From NCBI GenBank assembly GCA_947359465.1, contig OX375877.1, forward strand, positions 59,040,885 to 59,104,884: a DNA stretch of 64,000 bases, in the 5' to 3' direction. Below are positions 45,001 through 57,000 of this stretch, one piece after another. The position numbers were made by a program, and so were the translations under genes. The DNA is from Metellina segmentata (taxonomy: Eukaryota > Arthropoda > Arachnida > Araneae > Tetragnathidae). Below the pieces are notes generated by a model. It was not told the origin of the DNA. It was given only the letters and a program-made list of their open reading frames with translations, and ran no database searches. Position 1 is the stretch's first letter; the number at the start of each line of letters is the position of its first letter.

Positions 45001-48000
45001 CAAAAACTCGCAAGTTTGAAATAGTCGAAGATCTTCACGAGCTCGGATTAAGTATACCATACGACCGAGTTCTAGACCTTTCATCAGAACTTGGAAATGA
45101 AATACGTCTTCTGCATCACATGGAAAATGCTGTCGTTCCTCTTCAGTTAAAAGAATGGCTTTTCACAACTAGTGCGGTTGATAATATTGACCACAATCCA
45201 AGTTCTACTACAGCTCATGATTATTTCCATGGTACAGGAATAAACCTATTTCAACATCCAGATGGTAATTTTAGAGGAATCGATCGAACTAAGACTTCAA
45301 ATACTTTTACCGCGAAAGCAAATAAACATCGTACTGAAAGCTACGCAAGTTTTACCCCTGTTCCTGCTAATAGAACTGACTGTCCTATGCCAACAGTACA
45401 CGAAAACTATGTTGACTACCAAGTGCGGCCGAAAGACACCTGGCTGAAGCATATAAAAACTGTTTTGTCGGCTGACAACCTACAAAGGCGTAACATTATC
45501 TCCAGGGCAGCATGCAACGCTAGTCAACAAGATAATAAACTAAAAGAATGTAATTTAGCAATTTCTTCGTTGCCTCCTCTATATCCAAATCATGCTACGT
45601 CAGTGGCCATATTTCGCCATTTAATGAATATAGTTAAGACATCAATTGATCCGCTTAATCCGGGGCAGATTCCAATCATTGCATTTGACCAACCACTCTA
45701 CGCATTGACAAAACAAATCCAGTGTAACTGGCCAACAACTCATGGTGAAGGTCAATTTGTTATAATGTTTGGTGGGCTTCATATCAAGATGGCAGTTCCA
45801 GTTACCAAGGTTCTTGTAAATCTATTGGGTGAAAGTGAATTGTGGGTTCTTTTTGTATCTTTCTCTGTTACATAATGATACGAGGCATTGAACATTATAC
45901 ACGGTATTTAATGCAATAAAATCACCTGCACTCAGTTTCGCAAGCAGAGGCCTGTCCTCCAGTTTAAAGGCGGTGACGAACACGAACATCTAGGCCGAAT
46001 GTCGATGCAGTACATAATGAACTTCCAGTTTGAGCAGGTAGGTCACAAAAAAAACTGCTTTTGAATTCACTGAACTATTCTCTACAAACTCTGGCGGCGG
46101 AATTTCGTAGTACCATTTGCATTATACGCAGGTTCTATCTTCCTTTTCTGAACTCTTTAAAGTTATGTTTTTTGAACTGCAATCTGCATGATTCGTGAAA
46201 CTGAGCTTTATGTTGTACCAATGTTCCCTCGACATCTCCTGCACCATCGAGACGTTACAGATTTATTGTCCTTGGCGGTGACGAACACCCTGCTTTACTA
46301 AACCCCACAAGTAAATAATAAATTGTCTTATAACCAGTTTCCTTTTCTTCACTCTTACTGCCTACTGGACACAGAAGAACTTCAGACTTGTCTTATTGAA
46401 TGATAAAACACTTGTTTCACTCTGTTTCTATAAAAATATAATTATTACATAAACACATGTTTATTGCATCAATTCATGTTAAATCATATATAATACGTTA
46501 TTAACATCATCAAATTACTATAAAAAGGGAGCACATAACATATACTCAGAGGCCGCCTTTTTGTCATAAATACTAGAATATGTATCCAAAATATGATATA
46601 TATATTGTTAAAAATTGCAAACTAATTGCCAAAAACAACCATTTCTCGCCATTGCTTTAATAGCTGTCATTTAACATTATCAAATAACATTTGAAAGGAG
46701 CACAAAAAATATTCCGAAGCCGCCATTTTGAATGTCCGTCATTTCTGCCATAAACGAGATCTGAGATGGCCTCATATCCAAAATTAAATCTTCATGTTTG
46801 TAGTATATGTGCCCCAAGTTGTATACTTCTATCCTTAAAAAGCACAATTTTAACAATTTATTTTGGGGTTTAAGGCCTGACAAGGGGAGGTCGCGTGTGT
46901 ACTCCTTGCTCCACAGGTGCCAGCTAGGTAAAAGGAAGCTATCTATTCACAAAGATGTGACGTACACAAATATTTATAATCATCCGCTGCAAGCGGGGTT
47001 CTGAATAATTAAAAAACTTCAGAAACCGCTTTCTAAAAAAAAATATGTGTTAAGACGAGGATATATGTCAAAATGACCGATTTCTATACGTTAAATTAGC
47101 GGAATAATTTTGAAGAAAGACGAGGACAAATAATAAAACTTACCGTACAGTTAAAACATGCAATCAAAATTTTTTGAAAAATAACAAACCCAAATGCAAA
47201 GACTAAATTTATCAATTAAAGTGTGTGGGGAAAGATTTAAAATATATATTTTGAACTAATATTCTAAGACACTATTTTTTTCTGCAAAATATCCTAAATT
47301 TAGCAGACCTAAATCGGCCGCTCTAGTATGCAGCTTGCGCATCCTGTTTAGAAATGTGTCGTAGGAAGGAAGAAAGAGCCCAGTGTGTACAAAAACACTG
47401 TTGCATTTTCATGACCAGAGACAGTCGAATGCTGCTGTTAGTTTACGAAAGCGATTTTAAACAAAACGTTGCGAACAGTTTGAGTAACAGTAAAAAAAAA
47501 AGGCAGACTGAAACAAAACGCGAAAGGGTGCAAATTCTATAGTCACGTGATATGCATTGCGAACCGGTAACGAAATTTCATTTGTGAAGCACGATAATTC
47601 TATAACAGTGACTGTTGTGTGGAACGATATGAAACTTATCAGTTGGAGCGAAGTGAGATTTTTGTTTGATCGGAATCGGCAATGGGTTCGATGCACATTA
47701 AACATACATACACAATTTAATGAAAAATATATCGCATAATTCAGACACCTCCAATGTATTAACCCTAACTGATGTATCACAAACCGTCTCGCAACTAGTG
47801 TGGAGGGGTCTCTCAGAACTCGCTCACTAAAGTGCGTATAAAGTTGATTAATATAATATATTAATGAAAGATTCTTTAGATAATTATTATTTATACATTT
47901 TAAATTTAGATAATTCAATTCTTAACATGAAATATATTTTATATTACTATATAAGTTAAGTAGATTCCATGTCTCTTCAGGCTCAGCTTTCGGACCTAAT

Positions 48001-51000
48001 TTTGCAGGACGTGTCAACCCTGGAAACTGTAAAACTATGTTGTGTTTTGGTGTTCTAACGGCACGATTAGGTTCGCCACCCCCCAGGCATATCATTTGAA
48101 GTTATTTTTTCCGAATAAATATTCTTCTTGTGCAGGCGCACTTGAAAGGTCTTCATCTTTATAAATTTCCGAATCCGTTTCGTGTTCGCTTTCAAGGATA
48201 TTATCCGAAATTTCACTGTCCCAGTACTCTTATTTCCGACCCATTATCAACAATATCCTGATTTTCTTTTTGCGTCAGATACACAGGTCGTATCTTAGTA
48301 AAGGCTCTCTGCCAAAATTCCATACTCAGAAGTAGACGATTTCATTCAACAAGAAATGCTGTGAAGGGGTCTAAGAGACCACGCGGGAAATGCAAACAGT
48401 GTGAGATTACAAAATAGTTGAGGCAGCCAAACCAGTCTTGGAATGTGGCTTCTGTTGGACGTAGTAGGTAGGTACTGAATAGGACAGGGACCAATATTCA
48501 CTTTAAGGTGTGGAAACGACCTGTTAAAAATGACTCGGGGTCTGCGTGACCCATGACAGCAGTTAAGGTTAAGTAAAATTTCCAATTACTTTTTTAAATG
48601 TTTCTTTTTAGGCTATCTTTGCGTGACCGCACACACACCACACACCTTAGAAAACCAAACACAACACTAGCAAGTAGACTGAATAAAACTTTTAAGGCAC
48701 TGAAAATATTGCACAACGCCATCTATCGGCGAATTTCGTAGCACTGTGGGAGAGCAAGCGCAAACATTATCCCCCGTTTAAATGTTAGACATTCAATATT
48801 AAATAACACAAAAAGGATCACAACTTCTTGTAGAGTAACACAAAACACATTACACAAATAAATTATTTTCAATCTGACATAGGTAACATACACACACGTG
48901 AGATGGCTCTTTTATACACGTCATATTGGATTTTCCCTTACACAACCCTTCATCAAGTTATCATTACCATAGTACAATCCTATTTTTTGGTCCCGAGGCC
49001 ACTTGAAGGTAGGCATGTTCTCCTCTACGAGTACGACTAGGTCACCGACCTTCAACATTACTCCATTACTCTTTTGGATGATTGGTTGGATTTTTGTGGC
49101 ACAAGGGCGAGGTTTGGACAAGATGCCACCAAACTATCACTAAACTAGATTCAGGAAATATAAAGAGCACACACGAAACGTCTCTTACGAGACTACTATA
49201 AAATGCGTAAAAAGAATTAAGAAAGAAGAGCTTGGTTACTTCGAGAACTTTCCACTTCTCAGTTCAATGATATAATCAACCTTGCAGCTGAGAAATCCTA
49301 TCACTTTAAAAAAATTGTGGTGGCAATGTCTATTCTTGGGTGTCAGTACTTAAGCACCTATGAAATGTCGCAAAATGCCATGGACTAGTGAGATTACATC
49401 AAAAATATCATGGAAAGTCGAAACCTCTCTCACTTGGATGTAGCTTGTGTGCTCTCTCACTTGGTAAAGCATTCCTTAAAATTCAATAAATCTTGTAGCA
49501 GTTAATTTTATTTGTTATAATCTTTTGTTGGCCATGCGCGATGATATAAATAATGTGTAATTCTCTGCCATGAAATTTTCCAATATAGTTTTACTTTGAT
49601 TTAATTTCCAAAATTTTTCTCAGATCGCAACCAGAAGAAATACAGGGTGGTATGTTATCTCGGTAGCTGGGCCAATTACAGAACTGGAGACGGAAAATTC
49701 GTCATCGAGAACATTGATCCTAAACTCTGCACCCATCTTAACTACGGATTCGCCAAGCTTGACAACAACCAGATCGCCTCTTTCGATCCCTTCCTTGACT
49801 TGAAGGACAACGGGGGATTGGGTGAGTACTTTATGACGTCACGAAGTACTAACGAGACAATAAATATTCCACAAAAGGTCTGCAACGTCTTTTAACCTTT
49901 TGACTACAGCTATAGATATAACAAGCGTGATATTTTTTGCCACCGAATATTATAACTTTCAAGGTACAACTGGGCTGCAACGGTCGTAGACTAAATTCTT
50001 TCATGGCGCGATTCTTATAACTTTCAAGGCACAACTGGAAGGTCTTGTCAAATTCTTTCTTTCTGCGATCATGGTACAACTGCTGTACCGGCTATAGTCT
50101 GAAGGTTAAAGTACAGGCACTCCTCGCTTAATGACCGAGTTTCTTTACTGGACCAGGTTGATAAGCGAATTAGTCGATAATCCCTGATTGAATTTGGAAT
50201 TTTTTGGTGCAAGGCTCTTAGCAGAAGACAATCCGCTTGCCAAACGCAAGATTATAAGAGTAAGCTACAAATAGCAGCGTCGAAAGGCTAAAATGAGAAA
50301 TCAAAAAGTTATGACATGTATAGGAATTTAATTTCATGAATACAATTTTAAGTGCTAATTTAAAGGATTGTGAATTATGAAATATTTTGAAAAATAGATT
50401 CATGAATCATTTTGAATTTGAAAGTAAAATTAAAGGGGATTTTAAAAATCCAGTTCTGCGTGAAAATTCGAAAAGGTTTGAACGCTGATTTTACCCATTC
50501 GAATCTCGCCGATTCAAAATTGTACTTGAAACAAAATTTTAAACTAAGACTGGAGATCAGAAGGTTGAGTATTCATATCAAGTCCGGGTCACCACAGTAG
50601 ACCATGTCTTTTTCAATATAAAACACCACGAATAACATTTAATCACTTTAATTAACATTTATAACCGATACCTTTTCACAACATTACAACAGATAACATA
50701 GCATCAGAAACAAGATGAAGCGTTTACTTCCGCTCAAATTTTGGAAGAAGAGTTCGAACATGCGCAGATGTGCCGTTCAAAAGTTCCAGTTTGCACTTTT
50801 CCTGATGAAAGAAGATTTAGTTCGCACTTTGGCCGATGAAAGGAGGTTGCCGTGGACGATTTCGCTAATCCAAAAGCTTAATTGTTTTTATTTATTTTTA
50901 AAAATATAAAAAAAAAAGTTGTTTCATTAACCAAAATGATAGCTCCGATAACTAATTTATTTGAGAGGATTTAGAGGACCCAGAATTTTGGCGTCGCTGT

Positions 51001-54000
51001 ATATTCATAACATGAAATGATAGATGCAGTGTAAACAAGGAGCAGAGATAACCATTCAATTTGTCGAGTTCAACAGTGGCTGAATTTGTCACAATGACAG
51101 GCAAATCCGCATTTGATTAAAGTACCTTACATCCGTCTTCAGAGTAATGACGTTTAAGAGTCCATCCTTTTTTACATGTAGGCCCCTGCTGTCATATTAA
51201 TATTCAGAAAAGAGAGAGGATACAAAGCAATAAAATTATTTGTCTTACAAATGTCTGAAGAGCACAAAACAAGACAAGGGTCGCATTTTCTTCCTTCCTT
51301 CTTGGAGACTGGTAGGAGCCATTCCTAATCTACATTACATCCGTCTTTAGAGTAACGACGATGAGCAGTCCATCCCTCCTTTTATGTAGGACCCTACAGT
51401 CATACAGGGTCATCGAAAATGAATGCCTGGATGTCATAACCATACCACGAGAAATAAGTAACACATACACATTTGGCTTTTGGGCAAAAATATTAAGAAA
51501 TGTCTACAGTTTCAAATGTACTATATGTGCGCTATTAGTCGCATGAACGTCAACTCCGGACGCTGACACCGTTAATGCCGAGATCCATCCTCTGTTGAGA
51601 AGATAGCAGGTTCCGGGTGAGTCCCTCCTCTTCCTCATATGACAGGAAGTCCCCGGTCTCTTGCCATGATCCAGAGAGTCGCCCAGGTAATGCTGATTTT
51701 GCTAAACAAAATACACTACTAAAGAAGAATTTCTCATGAGTAACTGGTTACTTTTATTTATGAAGCCAATTATACATGACCTAACCATTTAAATAATATA
51801 CTTCTTCACCATTACATATGCGTAAATTTCGTTTTGGACAGAGAACGGTATCTTCCCTTTCTTCCCAAGTTCCAAAAAGTCATCATCTCTTTGACAGAAA
51901 CCTCTGTAAAGGCGCGTTCTCACGAATCAAGTTTAATTGACCTATTATAGTTGATCGACCTAAGTTGAAAGAAAGCTATAGTGAGAACCTTTGTTTCAAT
52001 AGATTTGATCAACATTTTAGTCGATGAAGAAAAGTTTGGCCCATTCAAACTTTATCGTTCAAGTGATGAGTCATCCGCCATCTGCTTTCGAGTTATTTCC
52101 ACACATACGATCTGTCGTGGTTATTTTATTCGAGAAACAAAACAAAAGAGCTTTATTTTTTATTTTTTAGTCCAATTAGGTAATTTTATTTCTGAGATGA
52201 CGGTTCGTTTAAGTTTTCATGCGTAGCAACTGTCTTTAAAATAAAGCTAAATTTAAACATTCAATTTGAAATTATTTATTTCTAATGTCCTTAACGTGAA
52301 ATGTGAAAGATAAGTTTTAAATTTTATTCATTTTTCACATCCTCGTGTTAAACTGAACTCGATATGGTTTTTGAAAATGAACTCAGTAGCCTGATTTACT
52401 GAACTTAATTTACTGTGAGCTTATTTTCGTATAGTTTATATTTTAATCTTGAAGTTATGACTGATGACTTGTAAAGGGGTGACTCCGAAGAGTGCCAGCA
52501 CCGCGACTAGTAGTCTATTGTACAGAGACCCCTACTGATCCACTAAAGACCAATTGCAGAAATGAATTTCATCATGTACCTGATTGAAATGTTCGACAGT
52601 TCCCAGGGTTCGATACATTGGTATCCAAGATATTAAAATCGTTGTTGAGTAATGGTCATATTCACATAGAACGTGTACAGAACTCTCCTCTACCATCCGA
52701 CAACCTCTACATATTGCGTCATCTATAACACCCATAATGTTGAGGTGTCTATTCAGGGTACAGTGGCCAGTTAGGAGGCCAATAGCTATCCTGATTTCTT
52801 TCCTACCTAAATTCAGCAGCTCCCTTAATCTATCCCAAGGAGACTGCTGATTGAGCTCTTTGGCTTATCCTTGATTATTAGACTGAAGCCTTGTATGGTA
52901 GGACTCAGCAAGGCGCAAATACCTTATAGTCCCTCTAACCACATTGTGAGGCAGACCCGAAACAGGCTCTGGTCCAATAAATTGTGTTTCAGACCCATGT
53001 TCTGCTAATTGGTCTGCCGTTTCATTACTTTCAAGGCTGCAGTGACCAGGGATCCAGACAAGAGAGACTTTGTTTTCAGCAGGTCCTTAAGCGCATTGTG
53101 ACATTCCCATACTGCTTTTGAGGAGAAGTAGTGACTTTGCAAAGCCTTTAGAGCTGCCTGGCTGTCAGAGAAGATTTTTATAACCCTCTTAACTACACCT
53201 CTATTGAGGCAGTTGTAAGTACAAGCAGAGATCGCTAGAACAACTTCAGCCTGATATACAGTGGCCAACTTACCCAAAGAGAAAGATAGCCTTATTTTCC
53301 GATTAAAAGGCACCTGAACCAGTGCCATGAGACGTTTTTGAACCATCTGTGTACCAAATTTCATCACCTCTCCCGATCAGCCCGGAGATGAATCTTCATT
53401 CTTCTCTGGTCGGAAAGATGATGTTATATTTCGATTTAACGCACAATTGCTTTAACATCCAGTCAGATCTCATTAATAGATAGGGATGCTTCTTCACCTG
53501 CGAATCGACATTTTTGAACGCAGGCATTTCATACTATGACTTCCATAGTCCCATGAGTTTATGACGTTGAGAGCATGAAATTGCCTCTAGTTCCACTTGT
53601 TTATGCAGTGGTAGAAATTCCAGAAGCAGTTCCAGACTATGTGAGGGAGTGGTTCGCATAGCACTAGTAATTGCAATGGTCGCCATTCTTTGTAGACTAG
53701 TGAGTTCTTTCTTCACTGTCTCTCTTTACGGGTTCTATTCCACCAAGAAATGGCGACATAGGATATCATCGGAACAATAGTTCCAGTGTATATCCAATTC
53801 ATCATTTTCGGTGTTAGAACGCAGCTATTACCAATGGCACATCTACAAGCCCAAAACACTCTTTTGGCCTTGCTCGTGCTGTACTGGAGATGTGAACTCC
53901 ATGTCAAGGTCTTATCAAAGATTATTTCTTGATATTTAACCTCATCTGCGTATGCAAATGGTGTCCAAAGAATTTTATCGAGTGCATATCTCGTAAACTT

Positions 54001-57000
54001 TTCCGAGTAAAGAGGACTAGGCTAGTTTCGTTGTGGTTAACCGACAAGTTCATCTTTTTGCACCAAATTTCAATCTTTTTTAGGACAGTGTTCATGAGGT
54101 CCGTTACCGTGTTTTGGAACTTCCCTCTTATGACCAGCGTTATGTCATCAGCATAACCCATACAATACAGGTTCAAGAAGTGAGTCCTCTTTAGAAGCTC
54201 GTCAACCACCAGGATCCACACCACCCTGTGGACAGCCCTTACAGTTCCCCATAGTTACCATGTCTCCCAATAAGGAGGCTTGAGCCATCCTTGTCTCGAG
54301 CATGTTTTTAATCTAGGCGCAAACCAATGGATTAACATTTCGACTAATGAGGGCATCAATGATTACGTTTACTGGAACCTTATCAAAGGCTCCTTCAATA
54401 TCTAAAAAGGTTGCCAAGACAATTTCCTTTCCATTGACTGCTCTATCAAGGACCATAACAAGATCATAAAGAGCAGTCTCTATAGATTTCCCTGGCTGGT
54501 AAGAGTGTTGAAATCTCGATAGGGGTTCGGCTTTTAGAAACTCATCCCTAATGTATCTATCAATCAATTTCTCTAAAGTCTTAAGCAGAAATGATGTCAG
54601 ACTAATAGGTCTGAAGGCTTTGGCTTCACTGTAGCATGTTTTACCTGGTTTAGTTATAAAAATTACCTTGCAAGTTCCCATGCATGTGGCATGTACCCAT
54701 ATACCACGCAAGATGTATAAATCCTGCATAGGTGTGGTATAATGATGTCTTTGCCATGTTGGAGTAGAGCAGGTGTAATGCCATCTACACCAGGTGTTTT
54801 GAAGGGAATGAATGAGTTATTAGCCCATGCTATTCTTTTTGGAGTAGTTATACTTCTAGCCAGTTCCCAGTCATCCTTCCCACTACGTAGCAAGGGAACA
54901 GGTGGAACTGTCTGTTCACCATTGATATTTGATTCTGGAATCGGGGAAGTGCACTCTAAGCATTTCTAGCAGGATGCTCCTACCGTTTTCCGCGAATGTG
55001 CCATCATCCTTTCTAATGGAGCCCAATTGGCACTGGTTGTTTTTGGTCAGTACTTTAGTCAGCTTAGCTGCATACTGTCCACTTGGCCGCAGAAATTTTT
55101 CCATGACTCCTGTTTAAGCTTCCTTGTGGCCTTGTTATAGTCGGTGAGTGACTCTTTGTATCTCGACCACTCACCTGTTTTTTTTTAGCTCTGTTAAAGA
55201 GCCTTCAGCAGTTCTTTTTACGATCACAGAGACTTTTATTCCCCCAAGGAACTCGCCTTGGTAAGCTTGTGGTGACTGCCTTACAATTTGACTGATAGGA
55301 CTGGAGGATGGACTGCTGCACGGAGTCAACAGCCAATTCCAAGACCACCAGTGAAGGAAAGTTGTGACTACTACCCTCTAAGAGGAGGTGAAGGTCCTCC
55401 TTATAGGAATCCCATTTTGTGTGCCTGGGATTTCTTTGGTCCTGCTGAATATTCATAACAGGACCTGTTATAGACATTTGGATCTGTATATGGTCTAACA
55501 GTGGTACTGCTTTTGACAGTCAGACACATACCAGTCCTTTATGCAGTTAACTGCTTTAGCATTACAGAAGGTGATGTCAATGTATTCGCTTCTGTTGCTG
55601 TTGACAAACGTCGGCTTGTTACCTGTATTGAGGATAAAAAGGTTATTAGATAAGAAAAATTATATTAGTTCCTTACCTCTTTTGTTGCGGTTCGAGCTGT
55701 TCCAAATGGTGTGGTGTGTATTTGCGTCACATACCACGATAAACTTCATCCTAGTGCGTAAGCAGTGCTTGACGAATCTTCTTGGCTGAAGTCGCTAAAG
55801 GAATTTCTTCTTCATATGGAAGGTACGCTGACAGGTTACATGTTTTATCTCCATTTGCACCTATAACCTTGATAGCAATATTGTCCCATCAAGGAAATCA
55901 GCCATAAGGAGAGCATTAAGATTTTTATTTACGATGATACAGGCTCTCGGTTTGCTACATGAGAGATCGAAGAATAGATTGTCATAGTTGCCCAGGCCTA
56001 GGATCCTTCCACGCTTGATCCAGTGTTCCTGAATTAAGGCAATATATTTCCTTCCTTCTACCACTCTCTTGCTAAGTAAAGCTGTAGGAGACTGGCTATG
56101 GTGAAGATTGATTTGTGCAATTCGTATGGGATTGCCTATCTTCTTAAGGGGTTCAGACATAACTTAACAGAGTTTTTAGGTTATGGATAGCAACAAGGCT
56201 AACCCGTAGTGAGGTTTACTTCTCGATTAAAGCCGAGTCCTCTCTGGTCGGAAAAAAGACACAGCTGTTTTGTCTGATCCTGAGTCAGATAGCACAAGAT
56301 CATCAATTTGTCTGAATAATGACCCAGTGGAGTCACTAACTGAACTGGAAGGAAACGGTGGCTCTTGAGGCCCTGCTCCTGTACCTACTGTCGGAGTCGT
56401 TTCCCCAGAAACTGGTTCAAAGACCTCCAAGGCTACTGAGATCACATAAAAAAGCTTCAGCTTCATCATCCATCTTCTGCGCCAGCGGTTCCATCACAGC
56501 TTTGTCCGTTGCAGGCTTTGAAGCAACCTCATCAAACTTTGCAGATGGTCCCGCTACAGCATCCTCCAGTGCAGGCTGGGCCAAATCACTAGATTAAACA
56601 AGTGGTTTACCCACGGCGGCAGGAGGGAGGTGGGTTACGAGTAGCATTTGGATCGGACAAGATCTTACAAAGTCCTTTCCCGAACGCTCCTGTGAAAACC
56701 TCGAGATTCCACTCTCGTACGAGCTGGGCTGATCTTTGGTCCATTTCGATGGTCCACCTAGTATAGGCACTATCCCCGACAATGACCTTCTCCCGGATTT
56801 TCCATTCATTACTGTTGAGGCCTTGGTTCGAACGGGCAAGCCGTCGAAGCAGTATCTCACCATCTGTGGTGAAGACATCACGGGTTTTGAGGGCTATTTT
56901 CACTGGTTTGGGTAGGTCAACCACTTTCAGCACCCTGATTTTAAAAACACCGACCCCCCCTATCATAGTTACCTTGTAGCCATTTCACTGAGTAGTCATT

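Larger units (their letters stand above)
43098..46855 (+). mobile_element. Coding repeat of unclassified family with ~1-kb inverted arms
   Basis: Arms about 43098-44085 and 45865-46855 are diverged inverted copies (e.g. AAGGATAGAAG[C/T]ATACAA at 43103 and, inverted, at 46835). They enclose ~1.8 kb of coding DNA. Each arm includes non-coding DNA and the sequence for the same Cys-rich N-terminal domain (RPLLAKLSAGD). This could be one element with very long inverted repeats, or an element whose 3' half was replaced by an inverted copy of its 5' half. Target duplications were not found. Confidence 0.6.

Noticed and set aside
47354..47918. Overlapping short frames on both strands
   Set aside because: No signature or codon pattern to support a gene.
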